From positions 1 to 54,325 of the forward strand of contig CADCUO010000047.1 of the NCBI GenBank assembly GCA_902805915.1: 54,325 bases of DNA, read 5' to 3'. Origin of the DNA: an uncultured Propionibacteriaceae bacterium. GTDB lineage: Bacteria; Actinomycetota; Actinomycetes; Propionibacteriales; Propionibacteriaceae. The notes under the pieces are model-generated. The model made no database searches and was not told the DNA's origin. It worked only from the letters and a program-made list of their open reading frames with translations. Shown here piece by piece: positions 32,171-40,576 of the stretch (position 1 is its first letter; every line of letters starts with the position of its first letter). The translations under genes were made by a program, and so were the position numbers.

Positions 32171-33709
32171 GTGACCGCCGTAACCAGAGCCATCATCAAC
32201 CTCGACGTCAAAGGCCCGGTGATCAGTCGCCATATCTACGGCCACTTCGCCGAGCACCTGGGCAGGTGCATCTACGGCGGCTTCTATGTGGGTGAGGACA
32301 GCGAGATCCCGAACGACCAGGGGATCCGCCTCGATGTCGTGGAGGCGTTGCGAGGGCTGAACATCCCGAACCTGCGCTGGCCGGGCGGCTGCTTCGCCGA
32401 CGAGTACCACTGGCGAGACGGGATCGGTCCGAAGGCGGAACGTCCCCGCATGATCAACACTCACTGGGGCGACGTGGAGGAGAACAACCACTTCGGTACC
32501 CACGAGTTTCTGCACCTGTGCGAGCTGCTCGGGGCCGAGCCGTACATCAGCGGCAACGTGGGCTCGGGAACCGTACAGGAGATGAGCCAGTGGGTGGAGT
32601 ACATCACCCGCGACGGAGACAGCCCGATGGTGGCGCTGCGTAAGCAGAACGGTCGCGAGGAGCCGTGGACCATCCAGTACTGGGGGATCGGCAACGAGAC
32701 GTGGGGCTGTGGCGGCAACATGCGTCCGGAGTACTACGCCGATCTCGCCCGCCAGTTCGGCACATACTGCCGTGACCATGGCGAGAACAGGCTGTATCGG
32801 ATTGCCTCCGGCGCGAATGTCGATGACTACGCCTGGACTGAGGCGCTGATGAAGACCAAGGGCGACCTGGGTTGTGGTTGTGGGCGGCGACGCAACTTCT
32901 TCCAGGCCGTCTCCCTGCACTACTACACCTATGAGCACCATCATTTCAAGAAGGGCAAGGCGACCGAGTTCGACCTGGATGCCTACTACCTCACCATGGC
33001 CAACGCGCAGCGGATGGACGAGTTGATCACCCGGCACTCCAACGTCATGGACTGCTACGACCCGGACAAGAAGACGGGTCTGGTGGTCGATGAGTGGGGC
33101 ACCTGGTGGGACGTCGAGCCCGGGACCAATCCGGGATTCCTGTACCAGCAGAACACCCTGCGCGATGCGCTGGTCGCGAGCCTGCACTTCGACATCTTCC
33201 ACCGCCATGCGGACCGAGTGGTGATGGCCAACATCGCCCAAACCGTGAACGTCCTCCAGGCCATGATCTTGACCGATGGTGACAAGTTGATCTTGACACC
33301 CACGTATCACGTGTTCGAGATGAACAAGGGACATCATGATGCGGTCTCGTTGCCCGTTCACGTCGCCAGCCCCAACGCAATCCGGGAGGTCGACGGCAAG
33401 ACCTTGACGACGTTGTCGGTGTCGGCAAGCACCAAGGACGGGCAGGCCTTGATCTCACTGACCAACCTCGACGCCGAGGCCACCCAAAGCGTGGAGCTTG
33501 ACCTGCGTGGTTTGGAGTTCACCGTGGCCGGCGCCCGGATCCTCACCTCGCCAGCGCTGCATGACCACAACACTGCCGAACACCTCGACGTCGTCGCGCC
33601 GCAGCCCTTCCAAAGCTACGAGCACAGCGGTCACCGGCTGCGAGTCGAGCTTCCTGCGCACTCCTTCGCCACCGTGCAGCTCGACGTCACGGCGGAGGCG
33701 ACAAGCTGA
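32171..33709 (+). CDS. Alpha-L-arabinofuranosidase, GH51
   Basis: 512 residues, usual for GH51. It opens with [23 protein letters not shown], followed by [14 protein letters not shown]. The acid/base Glu is in [12 protein letters not shown] near residue 175 and the nucleophile Glu in [10 protein letters not shown] near 306. The C-terminal beta domain runs from about 380. It releases terminal arabinose from arabinan or arabinoxylan oligosaccharides. No signal peptide, so substrates must be imported first. GTG at 32171 follows GAGGAGC; the longer frame to 32012 overlaps the PhyH promoter. Divergent from PhyH. Confidence 0.95.
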   Translation: MTAVTRAIINLDVKGPVISRHIYGHFAEHLGRCIYGGFYVGEDSEIPNDQGIRLDVVEALRGLNIPNLRWPGGCFADEYHWRDGIGPKAERPRMINTHWGDVEENNHFGTHEFLHLCELLGAEPYISGNVGSGTVQEMSQWVEYITRDGDSPMVALRKQNGREEPWTIQYWGIGNETWGCGGNMRPEYYADLARQFGTYCRDHGENRLYRIASGANVDDYAWTEALMKTKGDLGCGCGRRRNFFQAVSLHYYTYEHHHFKKGKATEFDLDAYYLTMANAQRMDELITRHSNVMDCYDPDKKTGLVVDEWGTWWDVEPGTNPGFLYQQNTLRDALVASLHFDIFHRHADRVVMANIAQTVNVLQAMILTDGDKLILTPTYHVFEMNKGHHDAVSLPVHVASPNAIREVDGKTLTTLSVSASTKDGQALISLTNLDAEATQSVELDLRGLEFTVAGARILTSPALHDHNTAEHLDVVAPQPFQSYEHSGHRLRVELPAHSFATVQLDVTAEATS

Positions 33710-33733
33710 CCTTCGTCGGCGCCGGTCACCGCA

Positions 33734-33739
33734 TAGGCT
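33734..33739 (+). promoter_or_regulatory. -10 box of a leaderless promoter
   Basis: TAGGCT lies 7 nt upstream of the ATG at 33747, only 25 nt after the GH51 stop, with no SD. The membrane protein gene therefore seems to be transcribed on its own. Confidence 0.5.
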
Positions 33740-33746
33740 TTGCGCC

Positions 33747-34382
33747 ATGTCACAACCCCCGACCGGACCGCCGCAGTTCACTGCACCGGCCGGCTACGGT
33801 AGTTACGGCGGGGAGCTGCAGCACTATCCGGCTACCGGGGCACACGCCCAGCCGGGGTATCCGCACCCGTCCAACCACCAGCCTGGGTACGGCCAGCCGT
33901 CCCATCCCCAGCCAACCCCACCTGGTCCACCGCCACCCCTTCAGCCCAAGCAACCAGGAACGGTAGTGATCGCCGCAACGCTGGCCGTGACGGCGTCGGT
34001 GCAGTGGATCTGTGTGCTCGGCTTCATCTGGCTGGCTGCTATCACCGTTGCCGGCCAGCTCGACACCTCCGGCGCGGATGGAGTGCTGCTGCACATGATC
34101 AGCCGTTTCGGATACCGGATGGTCGACGGGCTGGCGTGGCCTCTCTTCTCGATCCCGCTTGCCGCCACTGTCTTCGGGTTTGCGTTGCTGGGCGGTAGGC
34201 CGTGGTCGCGGAACGGCTTCACCCTTACCGGGGTGGTGGCGGTCTGCGGGTTGGCGTGGTGGCTGCAGAGCAACCTGCTGCTCTGGGTGTTCCCGGCTGC
34301 CTACATCGTGTTGACCTGCGTGCTCGTCTGGACCCCGGCCGGCAACCGCTGGTACGGGCGGAAGGCAGCCGTACCGGGCTGA
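33747..34382 (+). CDS. Small membrane protein with a Pro-rich N-terminus, function unknown
   Basis: 211 residues. Residues 1-70 are rich in Pro, Gly, Tyr, His and Gln (PGYPHPSNHQPGYGQP), a pattern seen in many actinobacterial membrane proteins of unknown role. Four hydrophobic segments follow: VVIAATLAVTASVQWICVLG, LAWPLFSIPLAATVFGFALL, LTGVVAVCGLAWWL and LLWVFPAAYIVLTCVLVW. No catalytic motif is seen. The start ATG is set by the TAGGCT box 7 nt upstream; the open frame upstream lies in the GH51 coding region. Convergent with the aminotransferase gene 17 bp downstream. Confidence 0.75.
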   Translation: MSQPPTGPPQFTAPAGYGSYGGELQHYPATGAHAQPGYPHPSNHQPGYGQPSHPQPTPPGPPPPLQPKQPGTVVIAATLAVTASVQWICVLGFIWLAAITVAGQLDTSGADGVLLHMISRFGYRMVDGLAWPLFSIPLAATVFGFALLGGRPWSRNGFTLTGVVAVCGLAWWLQSNLLLWVFPAAYIVLTCVLVWTPAGNRWYGRKAAVPG

Positions 34383-34399
34383 ACCATGCCGACTGGGGT

Positions 34400-35569
34400 C
34401 TACTCCGGTGGGCTCAGTCGGCCCAGCCGGCGTACCGCCTCGTCGATAACATGATCCTGCTTGCAGAAGGCCCATCGTACGTAGGGTTTGCCGTGGTCTA
34501 CCCGGTCGTAGAACACCTGGTGCGGGATCGCCACCACCTGGCACCGGTTCGGCAGGTCACGGCAGAACTCCACCCCATCGGCGTAGCCCAGCGAGGTGAC
34601 GTCGGTGGTCATGAAGTACGTGCCACGCGGCAGTACCGGCTGCAGGCCGACCGAGCGCAAGCCGGCAGCAAGCCGGTCCCGCTTCTGTTGCAGATCCGAC
34701 CGAGCCTGCTTGACCCAGGCGTCGCCGTTGTCCAGGGCCAACGCGATGGCCGGCTGGAACGGTGCGCCGGAGACGTAGGTCAGGAACTGCTTGACAGCCG
34801 TGATCTCGCCGATCAGCTCGGGCGTACTCATCGCCCACCCGATCTTCCATCCGGTGGCCGAGAAGGTCTTGCCGGAGGAGGAGATGCGTACCGTGCGTTC
34901 GCGCATGCCGGGAAAGGTCGCCAAGGGGATGTGCTCGGCGTCGTCGAAGATCAAGTGCTCGTACACCTCGTCACAGATCACCAGCACGTCGTGGCGGATC
35001 GCCATCTCCGCGATCTCGGCCAGCTCGGCGCGGCCCAGTACCGTACCGGTCGGGTTATGCGGGGAGTTGATCAACAACACCTTGGTTCGCGGCGTGAACG
35101 CCGCCTCCAGCTCGGCGAGGTCGAGTGCGAAGTCGGGACCGAACAGGCCCACGCCAACCCGGACCCCGCCCGCCAGGTCGATGGAGGCGGCGTAGGAGTC
35201 GTAGAACGGTTCCAGTGCGATCACCTCGTCGCCCGGGTCAACGAACGCCAGAATTGCCGCCGCCAGCGCCTCCGTAGCGCCTGTAGTCACCACGACCTCG
35301 GTGTCGGGGTCGTAGTCCAGCCCGTAGTGCCGGTCGCTGTGGGCTGCGATCGCCTGCCGCAGCACGGCGATGCCACGTCCGGGCGGGTACTGGTTCACCC
35401 CGTTGGCAATAGCCTTGCGGGCCGCCTCCACCATGAAGTCGGGACCGTCGGTGTCGGGAAAGCCCTGCCCCAGGTTCACCGAGCTGGTGGCGACCGCGAG
35501 CGCTGACATCTCCGCGAAGATGGTGGTCGTAGCTGACTTGACCCGGGCTGCCTTCCATGCGCTTGCCAT
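34400..35569 (-). CDS. PLP-dependent class I/II aminotransferase (DapC-like)
   Basis: 389 residues. Fold-type I motifs: VNLGQGFPDTDGP (substrate clamp), NQYPPGRGIAVLRQAIA, VVTTGATEALAAAI, LINSPHNPTGTV, the PLP Asp in VICDEVYEHL, and the Schiff-base Lys in ISSSGKTFSATGWKIGW near residue 230. This set resembles methionine/kynurenine aminotransferases and the actinobacterial N-succinyldiaminopimelate aminotransferase DapC; specificity cannot be decided. ATG at 35569 has TACTGT 6 nt upstream. The frame upstream to 36070 is opposite the sortase gene and is not coding. Divergent from the sortase. Confidence 0.9.
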   Translation of the reverse strand: MASAWKAARVKSATTTIFAEMSALAVATSSVNLGQGFPDTDGPDFMVEAARKAIANGVNQYPPGRGIAVLRQAIAAHSDRHYGLDYDPDTEVVVTTGATEALAAAILAFVDPGDEVIALEPFYDSYAASIDLAGGVRVGVGLFGPDFALDLAELEAAFTPRTKVLLINSPHNPTGTVLGRAELAEIAEMAIRHDVLVICDEVYEHLIFDDAEHIPLATFPGMRERTVRISSSGKTFSATGWKIGWAMSTPELIGEITAVKQFLTYVSGAPFQPAIALALDNGDAWVKQARSDLQQKRDRLAAGLRSVGLQPVLPRGTYFMTTDVTSLGYADGVEFCRDLPNRCQVVAIPHQVFYDRVDHGKPYVRWAFCKQDHVIDEAVRRLGRLSPPE

Positions 35570-35575
35570 GGGGCC

Positions 35576-35696
35576 ACAGTAGTGACGCCGGAACCGTCGC
35601 TGCGATGAGCCGCCAGTTCGGCGGCGACATTCACCCGACCTGGTGGGCGGGGGCGGCCTCGTCGGCGGCAGCGGTGGACCCCGAGCGCTGCACAAT
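35576..35696. promoter_or_regulatory. Divergent leaderless promoters, aminotransferase and sortase
   Basis: Minus-strand TACTGT (35581-35576) is 6 nt from the aminotransferase ATG. Plus-strand CACAAT (35691-35696) is 6 nt from the sortase GTG at 35703. No SD is found for the aminotransferase. Confidence 0.45.
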
Positions 35697-35702
35697 GTGG
35701 GG

Positions 35703-36485
35703 GTGAGCGATTCCTCCTCGGGCGGCGGCGACTCTCGGGTGCGGCCGCCGGCCACCGCAGCCACGCCCGCAACGTCTGCGCGGCGCCCTGCACGGCGCCG
35801 CTCCGGCCAAGCTGGGTTCCTGGTGTCCGGCATCATCATGCTGGTCATCGGGTTGGGCTGCCTGGGCTGGGTTGGGTACCAGTATTTCGGCACCAATATC
35901 GTCTCCAAGCGCGCATTCGAGCAGGAGAAGGGTGGGCTGCGCGCCAAGTGGGACCAACAGCAGGACCAGCAGCAGACCGCGACGCCGTCGGCCAGTCGAT
36001 CGACAACGAATACCAGGGAAAACAAAGCCCCCACCGTCATCCCAGGGGACGCGATCGCCCTGCTACGCATCCCGGCGTTCGGGGCTGAGTACGAGGTGCC
36101 GATCCTGGCGGGGACGGAGGTGTCGACGTTGTCCCGGGGAGTGGGGCATTACGAGACGACGGCACTGCCCGGGAGGGTGGGCAATTTCGCTATCGCCGGG
36201 CATCGGGTTACCCACGGCCAGCCTTTCGCGAAACTGCTTGAGCTGGACATCGGCGCGGAGGTGATCGTCGAGACCCGGGAAGCTGTCTACACCTACGTCG
36301 TCGATGTGCCGCCTCGGGATCTGACCGTCGACGACACCGAGACCTGTGTCCTCGACCCGGCTCCATGTGCGAAGGGCGAACCAAGGCGGGCTCTCCTGAC
36401 CCTGACCACATGTGAGGACCTTTTCAGCTCCGCGGATCGCTCCATCGGTTTTGCGCATCTGGAGAGCACCGAGAAGAAGAGCTGA
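35703..36485 (+). CDS. Class E sortase
   Basis: 260 residues. A cytoplasmic basic stretch (RRPARRRSG) and one membrane anchor (FLVSGIIMLVIGLGCLGWVGY) are followed by a Gln/Ser/Thr-rich stalk and the sortase beta-barrel from residue 115 (ALLRIPAFGAEYEVPIL). The catalytic His is in IAGHRVTHGQPF, the Cys in LLTLTTCEDLF and the Arg in ADRSIGF ten residues later. Class E sortases attach LAXTG-type surface proteins to actinobacterial peptidoglycan; no such substrate gene is in the window. GTG at 35703 is used, with a CACAAT box 6 nt upstream. Confidence 0.9.
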   Translation: MSDSSSGGGDSRVRPPATAATPATSARRPARRRSGQAGFLVSGIIMLVIGLGCLGWVGYQYFGTNIVSKRAFEQEKGGLRAKWDQQQDQQQTATPSASRSTTNTRENKAPTVIPGDAIALLRIPAFGAEYEVPILAGTEVSTLSRGVGHYETTALPGRVGNFAIAGHRVTHGQPFAKLLELDIGAEVIVETREAVYTYVVDVPPRDLTVDDTETCVLDPAPCAKGEPRRALLTLTTCEDLFSSADRSIGFAHLESTEKKS

Positions 36486-36521
36486 ACCGGTAGCGCGCCA
36501 GGCGAGCATGCCGCAAGCCAT

Positions 36522-36527
36522 TAGGGT
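36522..36527 (+). promoter_or_regulatory. -10 box of pyrE, leaderless
   Basis: TAGGGT lies 7 nt upstream of the GTG at 36535, with no SD in between. It sits 37 nt after the sortase stop. Confidence 0.5.
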
Positions 36528-36534
36528 GAGCCAT

Positions 36535-37152
36535 GTGGCGGACGGCAACGGTGTGATCAACGACAAGACTGCGGCGGACGACAAGGGTGTCGCAGACGAC
36601 GAGGCTGTTGCAGACGACAAGACAGCACTGATCAAGGCCATCAAGGACCTCGCCATCGTGCATGGCGAGGTGACGTTGTCGTCTGGTCAGAAGGCCGACT
36701 TCTACGTCGACATGAGACGTGTGACCTTGGACGGGGCGACCGCTCCAGTGATCGGGCGGGTGATGCGGAGCCTGGTGTCGGACTGGGACTTCGAAGCCGT
36801 GGGTGGGCTGACGCTGGGCGCCGACCCGGTTGCCACCGCCATGCTGCATGCCGCTGCCGCGGACCAGCAGCGGTTGGATGCCTTTGTGGTCCGCAAGGCG
36901 GAGAAGGCGCATGGGCTGCAGCGTCGGATCGAGGGGTCGCCGGTAGAGGGTCGCCGGGTCCTTGCGGTGGAGGACACCAACACCACCGGCGGATCCGTGC
37001 TGACGGCTGTCTCTGCGCTCCGCGAGGCTGGTGCGGAGGTCGTCGGGGTGGCAGTCATCGTCGACCGCGACACCGGCGCCAGGGAACGGATCGAGGCTGA
37101 GGGGCTGAGATACCGGTACGCGATCAGCGCTGCCGATCTTGGACTTGGTTGA
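36535..37152 (+). CDS. pyrE: Orotate phosphoribosyltransferase with a repeat-bearing N-terminal extension
   Basis: 205 residues. The PRTase core has VTLSSGQKADFYVDMRR, GLTLGADPVATAMLHAA, FVVRKAEKAHGLQRRIEG (catalytic Lys pair) and the PRPP loop VLAVEDTNTTGGSVLTAV. It converts orotate and PRPP to OMP in pyrimidine synthesis. The first 30 residues, before LIKAIKDLAIVHG, are an acidic extension with three ADD-x3 repeats, absent from typical PyrE of about 180 residues. The GTG is chosen for the TAGGGT box; a start just after the repeats is not excluded, but no obvious ATG with SD is available. Confidence 0.92.
   Translation: MADGNGVINDKTAADDKGVADDEAVADDKTALIKAIKDLAIVHGEVTLSSGQKADFYVDMRRVTLDGATAPVIGRVMRSLVSDWDFEAVGGLTLGADPVATAMLHAAAADQQRLDAFVVRKAEKAHGLQRRIEGSPVEGRRVLAVEDTNTTGGSVLTAVSALREAGAEVVGVAVIVDRDTGARERIEAEGLRYRYAISAADLGLG
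36574..36627 (+). repeat. Three 18-bp repeats in the 5' end of pyrE
   Basis: In-frame units encode ADDKGV, ADDEAV and ADDKTA. They fall in the non-conserved extension ahead of the PRTase core. Confidence 0.7.
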
Positions 37153-37230
37153 TCGAGCCGCAGCGCGGAGGCACTAGCCTGGGTCGTGGCCGCTGCCTGG
37201 CGTGGCCGGGAGTCCAGCTGAGGAGAGACG

Positions 37231-37977
37231 ATGGGTACCGCCGTAACAGTCATCATCATCATTCTGGTTGTGGTGGGCATCATCGCCTTGGTCGCGATGA
37301 GCTCGTACAACGGGTTCGTGAAGTCCCGCAACATGATCCAGGAGTCGTGGCGCCAGGTCGACGTCGAGCTGAACCGTCGGTACGAGTTGATCCCGAACCT
37401 GGTGGAGACGGTGCGGGCGTATGCCGCCCACGAGCGCAAAACCTTGTCCGACATCACCCGGTTGCGTAGCCAGGCGCAGCAGCTGTCCCAGACCGAAGGC
37501 GCCTTGCCCACCCAGCAGCGGGCGCAGGTCGAAGACGAGCTGTCGGGCGCAGTCCGCAACCTGATTGTCAGCGTCGAGGCGTACCCGGATCTGAAGAGCA
37601 ACCAGAACTTCCTTGAGCTGCAGCGGCAGCTGGCCGAGACCGAGGACCGGATCGCGGCCGGGCGGCGTTTCTACAACGCCAATGTGCGGGTCTACAACAC
37701 GCGGATCGACTCGGTGCCCTCCAATGTGATCGCGAACATGTTCAAGTTCGAGAAGGCCACCTACTTCGAGGTGAATGACCCCAGCGTCCGGCAGGCGCCG
37801 AGTGTCAGCTTCGGCGAGATCGCGTACCGCGGCGATGAGCCGGGCGCGACCCCGGGGCAGCTGCCGCAGCAGCAGTCGGCGCCACCGGCGCAGCTCGGCC
37901 AGCCTGGCGACTCGCTGCCGAATCCGCAGCAGCAGCCCCACCCCTATCAGAGCGGCCAGCACCCGAACCAGCCGTAA
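37231..37977 (+). CDS. LemA-family protein
   Basis: 248 residues. An N-terminal membrane anchor (VTVIIIILVVVGIIALVAM) is followed by the LemA core: SYNGFVKSRNMIQESWRQVDVELNRRYELIPNLVETVR, given here only as a landmark in two parts, SYNGFVKSRN and RRYELIPNLVETV, then a long four-helix coiled region to residue 180. The C-terminal 70 residues are Gln/Pro-rich and disordered. LemA proteins are membrane-tethered helical bundles of unclear role, sometimes paired with TPM or M48 peptidases, neither of which is here. A GAGGAGAG SD precedes the ATG. TAGCCT at 37174-37179 may be the -10 box. Confidence 0.92.
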   Translation: MGTAVTVIIIILVVVGIIALVAMSSYNGFVKSRNMIQESWRQVDVELNRRYELIPNLVETVRAYAAHERKTLSDITRLRSQAQQLSQTEGALPTQQRAQVEDELSGAVRNLIVSVEAYPDLKSNQNFLELQRQLAETEDRIAAGRRFYNANVRVYNTRIDSVPSNVIANMFKFEKATYFEVNDPSVRQAPSVSFGEIAYRGDEPGATPGQLPQQQSAPPAQLGQPGDSLPNPQQQPHPYQSGQHPNQP

Positions 37978-38038
37978 CGGCCACGTCGGTGCGCGAGCAG
38001 GTGCTCGAAATCCATCCCAGTGTTCGAGGAGTTCACCC

Positions 38039-38986
38039 ATGTCTATTGAGATGACGTACCAGCAGTTGGGCAACTCAGGGCTTACGGTGTCCACCGTGGG
38101 GCTGGGTTGCAACAACTTCGGCGCTCGGATGGCTGACGAGGACGTACCTGCAGTGGTCGAGGCGGCTATCGATGCCGGCATCACACTGTTCGACACTGCC
38201 GACGTGTACGGCAACGCCGGCGGGTCAGAGACCCAGCTCGGCAAGGCGCTGGGCTCCCGCCGGGGCGAGGTGATCATCGCCACCAAGTTCGGCGCGGACA
38301 TGCGGGGCTCGAATGGGCCCGACTGGGGCGTTCGTGGGTCGCGCAGATACATCCGGATCGCGGTGGAAGCCAGTCTGCGCCGGCTGGGGACCGACTGGAT
38401 CGACCTCTACCAGATGCACACCCCCGATCCACTGACCCCGATCGAGGAGACGCTGGCTGCGTTGACCGAGCTTGTCCAGGAGGGGAAGGTCCGCTACATC
38501 GGGAGCTCCAACTTCGCCGGCTGGCAGGTCATCGACGCCGACTGGATCTCCCAGACCAGTGGCTTTGAGGCCTTCATCTCGGCGCAGAACGAGTACTCCT
38601 GGTTGCAGCGCGGCGTCGAAGCTGAGCTCGTACCGGCGCTGGAGCGTACGGGACAGAGCCTGTTGCCGTACTTCCCGCTCGCCTCCGGCCTGCTGACCGG
38701 AAAGTACAAGCGCGATCAGGCGGCGCCCGCGGGCACCAGGCTGGCAGCCAGCAGCAGCCGCCTGGCCGCGGCCGACTTCGACCTGATCGAAGAGATCGAG
38801 GCATTCGCCGCTGAACGGCAGCTCAGCATGCTGCAGGTTGCGATTGGTGGCCTGGCTGCGATGCCGACGGTGGCCTCGGTGATCGCTGGTGCCACCCGGG
38901 TCGAGCAGATCCAGGAGAACGTCGCCGCCGGGCTGTGGGTGCCCGCCGCCGAGGACCTCGAGGCCCTGCTAGAACTTACCGCCTGA
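38039..38986 (+). CDS. Aldo/keto reductase
   Basis: 315 residues, a TIM-barrel NADPH-dependent oxidoreductase. Motifs: GNSGLTVSTVGLGCNNFG, the catalytic Asp and Tyr in FDTADVYGNAGGSE, the Lys in IIATKFG, the His in LYQMHTPDP, and cofactor-binding VIAGATRVEQIQEN near the end. It is closest in style to the YghZ/Kv-beta-like branch. Substrate unknown. The start has GAGGAG upstream at the right distance; a second ATG 12 nt downstream is possible. Monocistronic by spacing and followed by hairpins. Confidence 0.93.
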   Translation: MSIEMTYQQLGNSGLTVSTVGLGCNNFGARMADEDVPAVVEAAIDAGITLFDTADVYGNAGGSETQLGKALGSRRGEVIIATKFGADMRGSNGPDWGVRGSRRYIRIAVEASLRRLGTDWIDLYQMHTPDPLTPIEETLAALTELVQEGKVRYIGSSNFAGWQVIDADWISQTSGFEAFISAQNEYSWLQRGVEAELVPALERTGQSLLPYFPLASGLLTGKYKRDQAAPAGTRLAASSSRLAAADFDLIEEIEAFAAERQLSMLQVAIGGLAAMPTVASVIAGATRVEQIQENVAAGLWVPAAEDLEALLELTA

Positions 38987-39038
38987 CGCGCCGAGCGCAC
39001 TCACCGCCTCCATTGGGAGCAACTTCACCCACAGATCT

Positions 39039-39096
39039 TGCACTTCACCCAACGGATTTGTTGGGTGAGGTGCAGGTATCCCACGTTGACGTGGGA
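39039..39096. terminator. Two adjacent hairpins between convergent genes
   Basis: Hairpin 1 (39039-39074): 15-bp stem TGCACTTCACCCAAC with GTTGGGTGAGGTGCA (one wobble), loop GGATTT. Hairpin 2 (39079-39096): TCCCACGT / ACGTGGGA. They lie between the convergent aldo/keto reductase and DedA genes and probably stop transcription in both directions. The left arm motif CTTCACCCA also occurs at 39023-39031. Confidence 0.6.
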
Positions 39097-39133
39097 AATC
39101 AACTCCCCCGGCGGCGGAAAGTCGGGCGGGCGA

Positions 39134-39802
39134 TCAGACAGCCGACTTGGCGCGGCGGCGGGCCAGCAGGTACTCCACGGCCATCGGGATTACGGAGACG
39201 ATCACGATCAGGATGAGAGCGGCTTCGATGTTGTCGTGGACGAAGGGGATGCGGCCGAGGTAGAAGCCGAGGATGGTGACTCCGCAGGCCCAGAGCACTC
39301 CGCCGACGGCGGTGTAGGTGATGAAGCGCCGGAAGTCCATCCGGCCGACACCGGCGACCAGGGTGACGAAGGTGCGGACGATCGGCACGAACCGGGCCAG
39401 GATCAGGGCGCGGCTGCCGTACCTGCTGAAGAACTCGTGCGTCTTGTCCACGTAGGACTGCTTGAACAACGACCCCATGAACCCGGTGCGGGGCCGAAAC
39501 AGCGGTGGCCCGATAGCGCGCCCGATCCAGTAGCCGCAGATGTTGCCCAGTACGGCGGCGATGGTCAAGACGACACAGACGAATGCCAGGGAGTGGCTGA
39601 TGGCGCCAATCGCCACGAACAACCCCACCGTGAACAGCAACGAGTCCCCGGGCAGGATGGCGAACAGACCGCACTCGGCGAAGACGATGAACGCCACTCC
39701 CCAGAGCGCGTACGGCCCGAAGTACCTGATCAAGACATCGGGGTCCATCCACGAGGGCAGCAGCATGGGGACCATCAGCGCCACGTCGACTAAGGCGTTC
39801 AC
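39134..39802 (-). CDS. DedA/VTT-family membrane protein
   Basis: 222 residues. Helices: WGVAFIVFAECGLFAILPGDSLL with the DedA E..xxPxPGD motif (FAECGLFAILPGDSLLF), FVCVVLTIAAVLGNICGYWIG, the re-entrant FSRYGSRALILARFVPIVRTFVTLVAG landmark (ARFVPIVRTF), and terminal helices GGVLWACGVTILGFYLG and IEAALILIVIVSVIPMAV. The conserved acidic and Arg residues support undecaprenyl-phosphate or phospholipid flipping, known for DedA relatives. The GTG at 39802 sits 8 nt from a TACCGT box shared head-to-head with the SpoU gene. Confidence 0.93.
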   Translation of the reverse strand: MNALVDVALMVPMLLPSWMDPDVLIRYFGPYALWGVAFIVFAECGLFAILPGDSLLFTVGLFVAIGAISHSLAFVCVVLTIAAVLGNICGYWIGRAIGPPLFRPRTGFMGSLFKQSYVDKTHEFFSRYGSRALILARFVPIVRTFVTLVAGVGRMDFRRFITYTAVGGVLWACGVTILGFYLGRIPFVHDNIEAALILIVIVSVIPMAVEYLLARRRAKSAV

Positions 39803-39810
39803 AAGCGACC

Positions 39811-39820
39811 ACGGTACCGT
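39811..39820. promoter_or_regulatory. Palindromic -10 element shared by divergent leaderless genes
   Basis: ACGGTACCGT contains TACCGT on both strands (39815-39820 plus, 39816-39811 minus). Each is followed by exactly 8 nt and then a GTG (39829 plus, 39802 minus). Only one polymerase could occupy it at a time. Confidence 0.55.
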
Positions 39821-39828
39821 CGCTGGGT

Positions 39829-40464
39829 GTGAGTTGCCTAAGTGAGGACGACATGGCCGGCGCCGCCGAGCACGGTGTCGGACCGCACCCCCAGCCGTGG
39901 CCAGCCGACCCTCGCCTGGACCCCGAGCTCCTGGCCGAAGGTGATCGTCGCAACGTCATCGACCGCTACCGCTACTGGAAGCTGGACGAGATCGTCACCG
40001 ACCTCGACCGTGACCGCCACCCGCTGCGGATCGCGATCCAGAACTGGGAGCACGACTTCAACATCGGCTCAATGGTCCGTACGGCCAACGCGTTCAACGT
40101 CGCGGGCGTGCACATCATCGGGCGGCGCCGCTGGAACCGGCGCGGCGCCATGGTCACCGACCGCTACCTCCACGTCCAACACCACGCCGACGTTGCCGAC
40201 TTCGCCAGCTGGCTCACCGAGCACGACTATTCAGCCATTGGCGTGGACAACCTGCACGGCGCGGTACCGCTGGAAACCACAGAGCTGCCGCAGCGTGCGT
40301 GCCTCGTCTTCGGTTCCGAAGGGCCGGGTCTCACCGCCGAGATGGTCGCAGCGTGCGACCAGCTGGTCGCCATCACGCAGTACGGATCCACCCGCTCCAT
40401 CAACGCCGGCGCAGCCGCGGCCATCGCCATGTACTCCTGGGCGTTGCGCTGGGCCAGGGAATGA
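39829..40464 (+). CDS. SpoU/TrmH-family RNA 2'-O-methyltransferase
   Basis: 211 residues with the SPOUT trefoil-knot signature: motif 1 NWEHDFNIGSMVRTANAFNV (Asn and Arg), motif 2 CLVFGSEGPGLTAEM, motif 3 YGSTRSINAGAAAAIAMYSW. It should 2'-O-methylate tRNA or rRNA using SAM bound in the knot, as a dimer. Target base unknown. The GTG at 39829 is given because it lies 8 nt from the TACCGT box. An ATG at 39853 preceded by GTGAGGAC is an equally good translational start and would leave a 24-nt leader. Confidence 0.93.
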   Translation: MSCLSEDDMAGAAEHGVGPHPQPWPADPRLDPELLAEGDRRNVIDRYRYWKLDEIVTDLDRDRHPLRIAIQNWEHDFNIGSMVRTANAFNVAGVHIIGRRRWNRRGAMVTDRYLHVQHHADVADFASWLTEHDYSAIGVDNLHGAVPLETTELPQRACLVFGSEGPGLTAEMVAACDQLVAITQYGSTRSINAGAAAAIAMYSWALRWARE

Positions 40465-40506
40465 CCGCAACCATGGTGATTCAGACGTCACCGACCACGG
40501 GTACAG

Positions 40507-40558
40507 CTAGCTGTGGGGCCGTGCAGACATCTGCCCGTGAGACCGCACCCACAGCTAG
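40507..40558 (+). other. Structured leader upstream of the pullulanase gene
   Basis: Perfect 11-bp arms CTAGCTGTGGG (40507-40517) and CCCACAGCTAG (40548-40558) enclose a 30-nt loop with an inner hairpin GCAGA-CA-TCTGC (40523-40534). The element ends 5 nt before the GGAGGTAGG SD. It could be a terminator of the SpoU gene, an operator or an RNA switch. Confidence 0.5.
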
Positions 40559-40576
40559 AGAGCGGAGGTAGGTGCC

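Noticed and set aside
31961-33361. 466-codon minus-strand frame opposite the GH51 gene
   Set aside because: The GH51 catalytic motifs are on the plus strand; the antisense product has no family features.
34202-35506. 434-codon plus-strand frame opposite the aminotransferase
   Set aside because: The aminotransferase has the complete PLP motif set; this frame is its shadow.
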